Of a stretch of DNA of 64,000 nucleotides, positions 8,448-17,111 are shown in pieces; position 1 is the first letter of the stretch, and the number at the start of each line of letters is the position of its first letter. The position numbers and the translations under genes were made by a program. This DNA is from Firmicutes bacterium UBA5201 (lineage in GTDB: Bacteria; Bacillota; Clostridia; Peptostreptococcales; Acidaminobacteraceae): the NCBI GenBank assembly GCA_002412775.1, contig DHVT01000025.1, positions 124,001 to 188,000 on the forward strand, read 5' to 3'. The notes under the pieces are model-generated. The model was not told the origin of the DNA, made no database searches, and saw only the letters and a list, made by a program, of their open reading frames with translations.

Positions 8448-10226
8448 ATGAAGCGTTCAGAAATTGATGAAAGATACCTTTGGGATCTCAGCGATCTATT
8501 TGATAATGATGACAAGTGGGAACTTGCATTCACCGAAGTGAAAAAAGAGACTGAAGCATTCAAAATCTTCAAAGGCAAACTATTGGAATCACCTGAAACA
8601 TTGTTTGAGGCCATTCAGTCCAGGGAAAGCATTTCAAGAAAACTCAACAATTTGGTGACCTACTCAAGGCTCAAATTGGATGAGAACACAAAGAGTCCCA
8701 CATACCAAGGATTAGTTTCAAGAAGTGAAACGCTGATGACAGAGGTAGGCGACATCCTATCCTTTTTCAATCCTGAACTGCTCGCTGTGGAATTCGAGAC
8801 CATTGAAAAAATGTTCGAATTTGAACCCCTCTCTTTGTATCGACAGGCATTTGTGGACCTCTTTAGAGGCAAACCGCACACACTGTCGGAGGAGATGGAA
8901 TCCGTACTTGCCCAGACTGAGGAACTCGCCGGCGTTCCATCAAGTGCTTATGGCATGTTGCTCAATGCCGACATGACCTTCGAAGACGTCACAGATTCGG
9001 AGGGAAAAACCCACAAGCTCACAAACGGCTCATATGTTCCACTCCTCATGAGCAAAGACCGTGTGCTCAGAATGGATGCTTTCAACAAATATTACAAAGT
9101 TTATGAAAGCCATATCAATACGATAGCCACTTTGATGCAAAGTGAAGTGAAGAAGAACATTTTTTACAGCAAAATGAGAAAACATTCCTCATCCAGGGCG
9201 GCGGCCCTATTTGAAAACAACATTCCCGTTTCGGTTCCGGATCGGTTGATCGAGGCGGTCAACGCCAATCTCGATACATTCTACAAGTATATGAAACTCA
9301 GAAAAAGGGTTCTTGGACTTGAGGAGCTCCATCTCTATGACATTTATACACCGATTGTCGGAAACGTCGAATTCCCAGTGGAATATGATGAAGCGCGTGA
9401 GATTGTCACCAAAGCGGTGGGTCCCCTTGGGAAGAAATATCAGGATACGGTCAAGACCGCATTTGAAGACAGATGGATCGATGTGTTTGAGACGGAAGGA
9501 AAGCGTTCCGGAGCGTACTCTTGGGGCACTTATGATTCGAAGCCTTATGTGCTCTTGAACCATAAGAACAATGTGGACAGCATGTTCACTCTGGCACATG
9601 AGCTTGGTCATTCCATGCACAGTTATCTGACCAGAGAAAAACAGCCTTATGTCTATGGCAATTATTCGATTTTCGTCGCAGAGGTGGCATCCACCACAAA
9701 CGAGGCTTTATTGAATGACTATCTCTTGAAAATCATTGATGATGAGGACAAGAAAAAATATATCCTAAACCATTATCTCGAGCAATTTAGAGGAACCATC
9801 TTCAGACAGACGATGTTCGCCGAATTTGAAAGGGATATCCATAATCATGTCGAATCCGGTGGAGCGCTTACCGCGGAATTCATGTGCGACCATTATCTGG
9901 CACTCAACAAGAAATATTTCGGTCCCGATGTGATCATAGATGATGCCATCAAATACGAATGGGCACGGATTCCTCACATGTACTACAATTTTTATGTTTA
10001 TCAATACGCGACAGGTTTTTCAGCCGCAATCGCAATGGCGGACCAAATCTTGACAGAAGGGGATCCGGCAGTGGAAAGATATCTGGAATTCCTTTCAAGC
10101 GGTTGCAGCGATTACCCGATTGACATACTCAGAAAAGCGGGTGCCGACATGGAGACGAAAGCTCCCGTTGCGAATGCTTTAAGTGTGTTCAAGAAGGTTG
10201 TTGACGAACTGGATGCTTTGCTTTAG
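8448..10226 (+). CDS. pepF: Oligoendopeptidase F
   Basis: M3B-family zinc metallopeptidase of 592 aa that cleaves short cytosolic peptides. The N-terminus (EIDERYLWDLSDLF) matches the family start. The zinc site HELGH is at residues 384-388, with the third ligand Glu in the following helix (FVAEVASTTNEALL). The ATG at 8448 is preceded by GAGGAGG; an in-frame ATG at 8406 would overlap the PilZ gene and lacks such a site. The gene follows the PilZ gene by 13 bases and precedes the folT riboswitch. Confidence 0.95.
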   Translation: MKRSEIDERYLWDLSDLFDNDDKWELAFTEVKKETEAFKIFKGKLLESPETLFEAIQSRESISRKLNNLVTYSRLKLDENTKSPTYQGLVSRSETLMTEVGDILSFFNPELLAVEFETIEKMFEFEPLSLYRQAFVDLFRGKPHTLSEEMESVLAQTEELAGVPSSAYGMLLNADMTFEDVTDSEGKTHKLTNGSYVPLLMSKDRVLRMDAFNKYYKVYESHINTIATLMQSEVKKNIFYSKMRKHSSSRAAALFENNIPVSVPDRLIEAVNANLDTFYKYMKLRKRVLGLEELHLYDIYTPIVGNVEFPVEYDEAREIVTKAVGPLGKKYQDTVKTAFEDRWIDVFETEGKRSGAYSWGTYDSKPYVLLNHKNNVDSMFTLAHELGHSMHSYLTREKQPYVYGNYSIFVAEVASTTNEALLNDYLLKIIDDEDKKKYILNHYLEQFRGTIFRQTMFAEFERDIHNHVESGGALTAEFMCDHYLALNKKYFGPDVIIDDAIKYEWARIPHMYYNFYVYQYATGFSAAIAMADQILTEGDPAVERYLEFLSSGCSDYPIDILRKAGADMETKAPVANALSVFKKVVDELDALL

Positions 10227-10240
10227 AATTAGAATTGCTA

Positions 10241-10342
10241 CGGTAACAGAGTAGGTAAAACGCGTCAAGTGTTAAGGAATGGGAAGTTGTCCTTAAACGA
10301 AAGACTTAGGTCTGCGATGTTTTGCCGCGTCCGCTGTTGCAT
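10241..10342 (+). promoter_or_regulatory. Tetrahydrofolate (THF) riboswitch
   Basis: Matches the class I THF aptamer found before folT genes. P1 pairs GTAACAG (10243-10249) with CTGTTGC (10334-10340), P2 pairs GGTAAAAC (10254-10261) with GTTTTGCC (10318-10325), and P3 pairs TTAAGGA (10272-10278) with TCCTTAA (10290-10296). The conserved GAGTAG, ACGCGTCAAGTG and GGGAAGTTG segments and the late GCGTCCGCT all appear in order. The next gene encodes a folate transporter. No terminator hairpin is obvious between the aptamer and folT, so control may be at translation initiation. Confidence 0.88.
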
Positions 10343-10401
10343 TATTATGCGCTTCATATAGTAATGTAATAGTAGGAATTTACATGAAAGGAGAGCATAA
10401 T

Positions 10402-11172
10402 ATGAAAAGTGTCAAACCAAAAAACGGATTCAGTACATCCGTTTTGGTCAAAGCGGCATTGCTTGCCGCAGTGAGTATCATACTCACAAGATTTTTTTCC
10501 TACATGATTCCAATCGGGGGAATGCCCGCCCTTAGAATCGGTTTCGGAAACATACCACTCATCATTGCGGGTATGATGCTTGGACCACTGGTCGGTGGTG
10601 TTGTCGGGGTCATTTCAGACCTTGTTGGTTTTATGATCAATCCCATGGGAGGGATGTTCTTTCCCGGGTTCACACTGACAGCCGCGCTCTATGGTATCAT
10701 TTCAGGCATTTTGTTCCAAAATCTCAAAATTCATAAATCCAAAATCAATTTCAATTATATCAATGCGATTCTGATGGTACTTTTTGCAGGTGGCATATTG
10801 ATGTTGATGATGACAACGGATGTCATTGTCTTTTCCGAAGGGGCACTGAGGTTCAACGACACATCGGCTATGCCGATTCTGATTCTGATGGCACTTGTGA
10901 CCGCACTGTTCGTCGTTCTCCCTTTTGCTATCTCAAGCCGTTTCAAACATCTTGAGCAAACGATCAAGTTTGATAAAATTGCATTCACAGTCAGTATCAC
11001 ATACGTTTTCAATGCGCTTTTCCTGAATACACTTTGGCTTTCGATGATGCTTGACAAAGGGTTCATAGCGCTTCTTCCTGGAAGGATCATCGCTTCTGTG
11101 GTGACAATCCCCATTTATTCCTGGATCATCTATACACTCAGCAAAGTCATGAATTTGACAAGCGAAAACTAA
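10402..11172 (+). CDS. folT: Folate ECF transporter substrate-binding (S) component
   Basis: Membrane protein of 256 aa, the vitamin-binding S subunit of an energy-coupling-factor importer. It has about six hydrophobic helices. The early AALLAAVSIILTRFF segment resembles the helix that docks the shared EcfT subunit, and the stretch around GGMPALRIGFGNIPLIIAG followed by GPLVGGVVGVISDLVGF is typical of the FolT family. The ATG at 10402 has AAGGAGAG ten bases upstream; the ATG at 10384 lacks this. The THF riboswitch directly upstream supports folate as substrate. No EcfA or EcfT genes are in the window. Confidence 0.9.
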   Translation: MKSVKPKNGFSTSVLVKAALLAAVSIILTRFFSYMIPIGGMPALRIGFGNIPLIIAGMMLGPLVGGVVGVISDLVGFMINPMGGMFFPGFTLTAALYGIISGILFQNLKIHKSKINFNYINAILMVLFAGGILMLMMTTDVIVFSEGALRFNDTSAMPILILMALVTALFVVLPFAISSRFKHLEQTIKFDKIAFTVSITYVFNALFLNTLWLSMMLDKGFIALLPGRIIASVVTIPIYSWIIYTLSKVMNLTSEN

Positions 11173-11182
11173 ATTTCAAATC

Positions 11183-11217
11183 AAATAGGCGCAATCTTTT
11201 GCACCTATTTTTTTTTT
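11183..11217 (+). terminator. Intrinsic terminator after folT
   Basis: AATAGGCGCAA pairs with TTGCACCTATT (one mismatch) around a TCTT loop, followed by a run of about ten T residues. Confidence 0.88.
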
Positions 11218-11226
11218 CAGATGTGT

Positions 11227-11232
11227 TATAAT
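11227..11232 (+). promoter_or_regulatory. Probable -10 box before nth
   Basis: TATAAT in the context TGTTATAATATT, 39 bases before nth and just after the folT terminator. No clear -35 element is visible, so this is only a candidate. Confidence 0.45.
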
Positions 11233-11270
11233 ATTTAAGGAAATGAATTTTAGGAAAGACAGGTGTTCTG

Positions 11271-11909
11271 ATGACCAAAAAAAGGGCGAAAGAGATCGTG
11301 GACATTCTCGACATTCTTTATCCTGATGCGAGAGCTGAACTTGATTACACAAATCCATATGAACTTTTGATCGCAGTCATTTTAAGCGCTCAGTGTACGG
11401 ATGTCAGAGTCAATATGGTGACGAAAGACCTTTTTGAACTAGCGCCGGATGCGAAGTCGCTACTCGAAATGCCTATTGACGTCCTTGAAACTATCATAAA
11501 ACCGTGTGGATTATATAGAACAAAAGCTAAAAATTTGCATCTCACCGCCGAGCAACTTGTCGTGAACTGGAACGGTGAAGTGCCAAGTTCCCACGAAGCG
11601 CTGAAAACGCTGCCAGGTGTTGGTCAAAAAACCGCAAACGTAGTTGTGAGCAACGTGTTTGGGATACCTGCGATCGCAGTGGACACCCATGTTTTCAGAG
11701 TTTCAAACCGTCTAGGGCTTGCGAAGGCGAAGACGGTTGAAGAAACTGAACTACAGCTTCAACGCGCCATTGAGAAATCCCGCTGGACAAAAGCGCACCA
11801 TCAGCTGATCTTCCATGGAAGACGAGTCTGCAAAGCCAGAAACCCAAACTGTTCTGAGTGTGCGTTGAGCGCCTTGTGCGACTATTACAAAAAAAGTGTG
11901 AAGGAGTAA
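11271..11909 (+). CDS. nth: Endonuclease III (DNA glycosylase/AP lyase)
   Basis: Base-excision repair enzyme for oxidised pyrimidines, 212 aa. The helix-hairpin-helix LPGVGQKTANVV contains catalytic Lys120, and the aspartate is Asp138 in VDTHVFRV, the same numbering as in E. coli Nth. The 4Fe-4S cysteines are at 187, 194, 197 and 203 with C-x6-C-x2-C-x5-C spacing, so the protein is complete. It ends five bases before the FtsA-like gene. Confidence 0.96.
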   Translation: MTKKRAKEIVDILDILYPDARAELDYTNPYELLIAVILSAQCTDVRVNMVTKDLFELAPDAKSLLEMPIDVLETIIKPCGLYRTKAKNLHLTAEQLVVNWNGEVPSSHEALKTLPGVGQKTANVVVSNVFGIPAIAVDTHVFRVSNRLGLAKAKTVEETELQLQRAIEKSRWTKAHHQLIFHGRRVCKARNPNCSECALSALCDYYKKSVKE

Positions 11910-11913
11910 TCAT

Positions 11914-13914
11914 ATGAGTAAAAGATTAAATCCTATGCCTAAAAACTTGATGTTTGCACTCGATATCGGAACGCGCAGTGTTGTTGGAATACTTTCGAGG
12001 AAGGTAGGCGACAAATATGTTGTCGTTGACCATGAAATGATGGCGCATCCCGATCGTGCGATGTTTGATGGACAAATCCATGATATTGGTAAAGTGACTG
12101 AAGTCGTGAAATCGGTTGTTGAAAAAATCGAATCGCGAAACGGCTTCAAGCTTGAACAAGCCGCAATCGCGGCAGCGGGTCGCTCACTGAAAACAGAACG
12201 CGCCAAGGTGAACATGGAAATTGATGTCACCAAGGAAATTGAGAAGACTTTGACAGACAGTGTGGATATGCAGGCGATCCAGACGGCACAAAAAAATCTT
12301 TCCGCCGCAGAGACTTCTTTGTCTGAATATTATTGTGTGGGTTACAGTGTCGTTGCTTATTATTTGGACCAAAGCATGATTCTCAATCCGATCGGACATA
12401 GAGGCAACACGCTCAGTGTGGAAATCATAGCCACGTTTTTGCCTCATATAGTGGTGGACAGCTTATATTCAGTGGTTCATAAGGCGGGACTTGAAGTTAT
12501 GAATTTGACACTCGAGCCAATTGCCGCCATCAACGTCGCAATTCCAAAGAATCTGAGACTTCTCAATCTGGCACTGGTGGATGTTGGTGCCGGGACTTCC
12601 GATATCGCCATATCCAGCGGAGGTTCCGTAGTGTCCTATGGAATGGTGTCACTCGCGGGAGATGAGATCACAGAAAAACTTGCTCAAACCTATCTATTGG
12701 ATTTCAATATGGCGGAGGCACTCAAAATTGAGCTCATGAACAAAGAACAACATGAGTTTGTGGATATTTTGGGACTTCAGCACAACTTGTCCACAATTGA
12801 GATCATGAAAGAGATTGATTCGACCATCATAGGCATCACAAAAGAGATCGCTGACAATATGCTGGAGCTCAATAAAAAAGCGCCCAGCGCCGTTTTTTGC
12901 ATCGGAGGCGGCTCTCAGATCCCGAATTTCACAGAGCATCTGGCAGAGGCTTTAGGGCTGTCAAAAGAACGTGTCGTCATCAAATCTGTGGATCAGCTCG
13001 ATATCCTCAGCTTTGAGACGAGTCCGCTGCATGGACCTGAGTTCATAACGCCGATTGGAATCGGAGTGACGGCATTTGAAGAACGCGATCAGGACTTCAT
13101 CCAAGTCAATGTCAATGAGACCGCAATCAGATTATTCAATACAAAACCGCTTCACGTGTCAGACGCTTTGATCCTCACCGGTTATAATGCCAGAAGCCTC
13201 ATTTCTGAAAGAGGTGAGAGTTATACGGTCGTTATCGACGGCACAGAGAAAATCATCCGAGGAGATTATGGGGAACCTGCGAAGATTTTGGTCAATGGTG
13301 CTCTATCTGCTCTTGACACGCGAATCAACCATAAGGACCAAATTGTTGTCATTCCGGCCGCCAAAGGCGGAAAGAGGAAAATCCACCTAAGAGAGGTTGT
13401 CAATCCGGGTTCTTCCATTTACCTGGAAGGTCAGGAAATCAGATGTGTTGAAGCCATCAGTGTGAACGGCACCCATAAAACAGGAGATTATATTCTCAGT
13501 GAAAATGACATCATCGAAACAATCGGTGTCAAAACAGCAAAAGACCTTTTCAGATTGGTGGAACTCGACCCGAACCGGTTCACCTTATTCAATGGAGAAA
13601 CACCAATGGATGAGGAGGATTCGATCCGTTTTGGAGAGAAATACCACTACAGGAAAAAAGAGCATCAGTCGGTAAAATCGGAACCCATCCTTCAGGTTGA
13701 TGAAGATGAGAATCTTCAAGTGATCATCAATGGTGAGCCGGTTGTCATTGCAAAAAAAACCAGTGGAGTCGTTTTCGTGGATGTATTCAATCATATTGAT
13801 TTTGATTTGACGAAACCGAGAGGAATCCTCAATCTCAAATTGAACGGCGAGCGCGCCAAATACACCGACCTTTTGAAACACGGGGATATCATTGATATTC
13901 ATTGGAAGAATTAG
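11914..13914 (+). CDS. Large FtsA/PilM-like actin-fold ATPase with C-terminal extension
   Basis: A 666-aa protein. The first ~370 residues are an FtsA/PilM-type actin-fold domain: phosphate-1 loop LDIGTRSVVGIL, an SHS2-like insert, phosphate-2 LVDVGAGTSDIAIS, and the adenosine motif CIGGGSQIPNFTEHLAEALGL. The last ~290 residues are not part of FtsA (usually 400-440 aa) and look like repeated small beta-grasp-like units, with phrases such as ILVNGALSALDTRI, LFNGETPMDEEDSI and LKLNGERAKYTDLL each leading to 'D.I.I'. No FtsZ gene is adjacent. Long FtsA-like proteins of this kind occur in Clostridia; their role is not clear to me, so I do not call it ftsA. Confidence 0.7.
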   Translation: MSKRLNPMPKNLMFALDIGTRSVVGILSRKVGDKYVVVDHEMMAHPDRAMFDGQIHDIGKVTEVVKSVVEKIESRNGFKLEQAAIAAAGRSLKTERAKVNMEIDVTKEIEKTLTDSVDMQAIQTAQKNLSAAETSLSEYYCVGYSVVAYYLDQSMILNPIGHRGNTLSVEIIATFLPHIVVDSLYSVVHKAGLEVMNLTLEPIAAINVAIPKNLRLLNLALVDVGAGTSDIAISSGGSVVSYGMVSLAGDEITEKLAQTYLLDFNMAEALKIELMNKEQHEFVDILGLQHNLSTIEIMKEIDSTIIGITKEIADNMLELNKKAPSAVFCIGGGSQIPNFTEHLAEALGLSKERVVIKSVDQLDILSFETSPLHGPEFITPIGIGVTAFEERDQDFIQVNVNETAIRLFNTKPLHVSDALILTGYNARSLISERGESYTVVIDGTEKIIRGDYGEPAKILVNGALSALDTRINHKDQIVVIPAAKGGKRKIHLREVVNPGSSIYLEGQEIRCVEAISVNGTHKTGDYILSENDIIETIGVKTAKDLFRLVELDPNRFTLFNGETPMDEEDSIRFGEKYHYRKKEHQSVKSEPILQVDEDENLQVIINGEPVVIAKKTSGVVFVDVFNHIDFDLTKPRGILNLKLNGERAKYTDLLKHGDIIDIHWKN

Positions 13915-13922
13915 GAGTGGAT

Positions 13923-14612
13923 ATGTCTTCATTATTTGACCGCAGTTATACCTGCCAGGTATGCGGTAACACCTTCACCTCAAAGCAGGTCAAAACATCA
14001 GCTATAAGGGCGAAGGAAAGAAAAAAGGATTTTCACGCACTGTTCAGTGGCGAGAATCCCACTTATTATGGTGTGATTTGTTGTCCGAAATGCGGTTACG
14101 CCAAATTCGAGAACGACTTCAAAAAAGAACTGGACAGTTCCGATCGAGCAATTATCGAGCAGACCATTTCCAGTCACTGGAGAACCCAAAATTTCTGTGA
14201 GGAGAGAACCACGGAAATCGCCATAAATGTGCATAGGATTGCGCTGGCCAGTTATAAGGTCCATAATGCCAAGCCAAGCGTACTTGGAAAATTATATCTC
14301 AGATTGGCTTGGTTCAACAGGGAACTCGGACAGGATGATGAGGCAAAACGTTATACTGAAATGGCATTGAGCTCATTTCTATCCAGCTATGAAACGGAAA
14401 AGTTTGAAGAGGTTCCTGAAAAAGAACTTGAGATTATTTATCTGATCGGTGAACTCAACAGGCAACTGGGCAACTATAAGGAGGCCGTCAGGTGGTTCGA
14501 CATGACCATCAGGCATGAGTTCGCATATAAAAATAGGCTGCTCAAGCAATATGCAAAGGAACAGTGGGCACTTTCAGTTGAAGAAAACAACAAACTTAAG
14601 CAAGGGAGCTGA
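13923..14612 (+). CDS. DUF2225 family protein (zinc ribbon plus TPR-like region)
   Basis: A 229-aa protein of the clostridial DUF2225 family. Two CxxC pairs (YTCQVCGNTF near residue 10 and VICCPKCGYAKF near residue 55) form a probable zinc site. The second half is helical with TPR-like pattern (LYLRLAWFNRELGQDDEAKRY; LIGELNRQLGNYKEAVRWF). The ATG at 13923 follows AGGAGTGG; a TTG at 13902 would lie inside the preceding gene. The function of the family is not established. It is tightly linked to the FtsA-like gene before and the phosphatase after. Confidence 0.8.
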   Translation: MSSLFDRSYTCQVCGNTFTSKQVKTSAIRAKERKKDFHALFSGENPTYYGVICCPKCGYAKFENDFKKELDSSDRAIIEQTISSHWRTQNFCEERTTEIAINVHRIALASYKVHNAKPSVLGKLYLRLAWFNRELGQDDEAKRYTEMALSSFLSSYETEKFEEVPEKELEIIYLIGELNRQLGNYKEAVRWFDMTIRHEFAYKNRLLKQYAKEQWALSVEENNKLKQGS

Positions 14613-14613
14613 C

Positions 14614-15210
14614 ATGACCATTTATTTCATAAGACACGGACAGACCTACGCAAACGCAGAGAAAAAATTTGCTGGAGTATGGGATGTCGCACTCAACGAT
14701 ACCGGAGTGGAGCAAGCGGCAACAGTCGCTGAACGATTGAAGGATATTCCGGTCACTGCAATCTATTCCTCACCTCTTTCAAGGGCCCATGATACCGCGA
14801 AGAAAATCGCAAGTCACCACGATGTTGAAGTCCTGATCAAGAATGAGTTGATGGAAATGAATTTCGGTATTTGGGAAGGCAAGGATTTCAAGACCATTCA
14901 AAAGGAAGAACCCGATCTGTTGAACAGCTGGTTCGAAAATTTTGACCATTTCAAAGTGCCTGAAGGTGAAAGTGTGCTTGAAATGTTTGCAAGGACCACA
15001 CAGGCATACAAAGAGATCATAAAGGATCTGGATTTGAACTCTAAAGACAATATTGTAATAGTCGCCCACGGCGGAGTGATCCAAACGTTGCTCAGCTATT
15101 TGTGCTATGGTGACACATCCGGATATTGGAGATTCGGCATTGACAATTGTGGTATCAACAAAGTAGAATATGTGATGGGCTTCCCGGTCATCAAAGCAAT
15201 CAATCAATAA
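14614..15210 (+). CDS. Histidine phosphatase family protein (phosphoglycerate mutase-like)
   Basis: A 198-aa branch-1 histidine phosphatase. The nucleophile histidine is in FIRHGQTYAN, the second arginine in YSSPLSRAHDTA, and the acid/base region in VAHGGVIQTLLSYL. Similar proteins are annotated as alpha-ribazole phosphatase or cofactor-independent mutase relatives; no cobalamin genes are nearby, so the substrate is undetermined. The ATG at 14614 follows GGGAG and the stop of the DUF2225 gene; earlier in-frame codons would overlap that gene. Confidence 0.85.
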   Translation: MTIYFIRHGQTYANAEKKFAGVWDVALNDTGVEQAATVAERLKDIPVTAIYSSPLSRAHDTAKKIASHHDVEVLIKNELMEMNFGIWEGKDFKTIQKEEPDLLNSWFENFDHFKVPEGESVLEMFARTTQAYKEIIKDLDLNSKDNIVIVAHGGVIQTLLSYLCYGDTSGYWRFGIDNCGINKVEYVMGFPVIKAINQ

Positions 15211-15221
15211 AGAGGTGAATA

Positions 15222-16019
15222 GTGAATACAATTATTTTAGCAATCATATTAGGGATCATTGAAGGCATGACGGAATTTGTTCCGGTATCTTCAACAGGCC
15301 ATTTGATCATAGCGAACAAGTTCCTGGACTTTGAGGGTGCATTTGCCAATTTCTTTGCCATAGTCATTCAAGCGGGTGCCATTTTCGCCGCAATGATTTA
15401 TTTCAGGGATAAGGTGATTCCTCCAATCAGCAGCAAAAAATCCATGAAGGCATATTTTTCACTGTGGTTTAAAGTTGCATTCGCATTGATTCCCGCTGTG
15501 ATCATAGCATTCACACTTGAAGACTTCATTGACATGTATCTTTTCAATCCGATCACGGTAGCCATCGCATTGATTGTCGGAGGCGTGCTGTTGATCATTA
15601 TGGAATCGAGGCATCATGTCTCCAATATTGAGACGGATGAACAGATCACCTATAAAAATGCGTTCATAGTCGGCATATTTCAGACACTGGCGATACTACT
15701 CCCCGGAATGTCACGGTCGGCATCGACAATCATTGGAGGACTGTATGTCGGTTACTCCAGAAAGCTTGCCGCTGAATTTTCGTTCTATCTGGCGATGCCC
15801 GCTCTACTCGGTGCCGCATTCTATAAAATGATATCCTACTCGGGTGAAATTCTTCCCGATGAATGGCAAATGTTATGGATCGGAACTGTTGTGTCATTTA
15901 TTGTGGCATACGCTGTTATTGCTTTCTTCATGAATTATATACGAAAACACGATATGAAAATATTTGCGTATTATAGGATCGTTTTGGGAATCATTGTTAT
16001 AATAATATATAATCTATAA
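15222..16019 (+). CDS. uppP: Undecaprenyl-diphosphatase UppP (BacA)
   Basis: Integral membrane phosphatase that recycles undecaprenyl diphosphate for peptidoglycan synthesis and confers bacitracin tolerance, 265 aa. The two active-site motifs are EGMTEFVPVSSTGHLI (residues 14-29) and LPGMSRSASTIIGGL in the middle, within about eight helices. It starts with GTG at 15222 after AGAGGTG. Confidence 0.95.
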   Translation: MNTIILAIILGIIEGMTEFVPVSSTGHLIIANKFLDFEGAFANFFAIVIQAGAIFAAMIYFRDKVIPPISSKKSMKAYFSLWFKVAFALIPAVIIAFTLEDFIDMYLFNPITVAIALIVGGVLLIIMESRHHVSNIETDEQITYKNAFIVGIFQTLAILLPGMSRSASTIIGGLYVGYSRKLAAEFSFYLAMPALLGAAFYKMISYSGEILPDEWQMLWIGTVVSFIVAYAVIAFFMNYIRKHDMKIFAYYRIVLGIIVIIIYNL

Positions 16020-16074
16020 ATGAAATGTGCTATAGTATTATTATTAATTGAAAGGTGAAATGGGAGGCGATGGA

Positions 16075-16536
16075 ATGAAAGCAGAATATGTAAACGCGTT
16101 TATCAAAGCGTCTACCGAAGTTCTTAACAACTTTGTCACAGAGAAATTTTCAGTGGGTAGACCCTATATCAGGCAGAATCCGTTTCCGACCAAAGAAATC
16201 GTAATCCTGTTGGGAATCACTGGTGATATAAGAGGGCAAGCCGTTTTCAGTTTGTCCGAACCGATGGCGAAATCAGTTGCATCCGGTATGATGATGGGTA
16301 TGCCGGTCGATGAAATCGACGAGATGGCAAAAAGCGCCCTGTCAGAACTTGGCAATATGATCATGGGCAACTCTGCGACCTTGCTGTTCAATTTAGGCGT
16401 AAAAATAGACATAACACCACCATCATTGGTCAAAGGACAAGCGATCGAAATCACCTCATCAGGCCTTGAGACGATTTGTGTCCCATTGGTTTCAACTCTT
16501 GGAGAAATAGAATTTGATATCGGAATAAAACGATAG
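16075..16536 (+). CDS. cheX: Chemotaxis protein CheX (CheY-P phosphatase)
   Basis: CheX/CheC-type protein of 153 aa that dephosphorylates CheY-P in chemotaxis adaptation. The single active-site motif ExxN is in ALSELGNMIMGN (about residues 85-96), followed by the family phrase with ITPPSLVKG. One motif copy fits CheX rather than CheC, which has two. GGGAGGCG precedes the ATG at 16075. Chemotaxis genes are not clustered here, but its presence implies a motile organism. Confidence 0.87.
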   Translation: MKAEYVNAFIKASTEVLNNFVTEKFSVGRPYIRQNPFPTKEIVILLGITGDIRGQAVFSLSEPMAKSVASGMMMGMPVDEIDEMAKSALSELGNMIMGNSATLLFNLGVKIDITPPSLVKGQAIEITSSGLETICVPLVSTLGEIEFDIGIKR

Positions 16537-16551
16537 ATTTGGAGAAGACAC

Positions 16552-17022
16552 ATGGGAATCAATATTGTACTGTATCAACCCGAAATTCCACCCAATACGG
16601 GAAATATTGCCAGATCTTGTGCGATAACAGGATCTAGGCTTCATTTGATCAAACCGCTTGGGTTTTCCATAGACGATAAGCACGTGAAAAGGGCTGGGCT
16701 CGACTATTGGGCATTTCTTGATTTGGAGGTCCATGAGAACGAGGAAGCTTTTTTTGAGAAATACGGTCATGAAAAATTGTATTTTGCCACGACCAAGGCC
16801 AACAAATATTATGATGAGTTTAAATTTGAGGACAATTGTTTTATCGTATTTGGCAAAGAGACATCAGGTCTTCCTGCGCATATACATGAAAAATACGCTG
16901 AAACGCGGTTCAAGATTCCCATGAAAAAAGATGAGAATTTGAGAAGCCTCAACCTTTCCAATTCTGTGGCGATCATACTATACGAAGCGCTAAGGCAAAA
17001 TGATTTTTTCGATCTCAAGTAA
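16552..17022 (+). CDS. trmL: tRNA (cytidine(34)-2'-O)-methyltransferase TrmL
   Basis: SPOUT methyltransferase that 2'-O-methylates the wobble base of tRNA-Leu isoacceptors, 156 aa, full family length. The knot motifs are PPNTGNIARSCAITG near the N-terminus, FGKETSGLP in the middle and IPMKKDENLRSLNLSNSVAI at the C-terminus, which binds S-adenosylmethionine. It lies 16 bases after cheX. Confidence 0.94.
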   Translation: MGINIVLYQPEIPPNTGNIARSCAITGSRLHLIKPLGFSIDDKHVKRAGLDYWAFLDLEVHENEEAFFEKYGHEKLYFATTKANKYYDEFKFEDNCFIVFGKETSGLPAHIHEKYAETRFKIPMKKDENLRSLNLSNSVAIILYEALRQNDFFDLK

Positions 17023-17111
17023 GACAGATTTGAATAAACACTACATTCATGTTGAAAACATCGCTTGTGGTGCTTTTTTATGGACTATTATTTTTTTATA
17101 AGGAGATTCTT

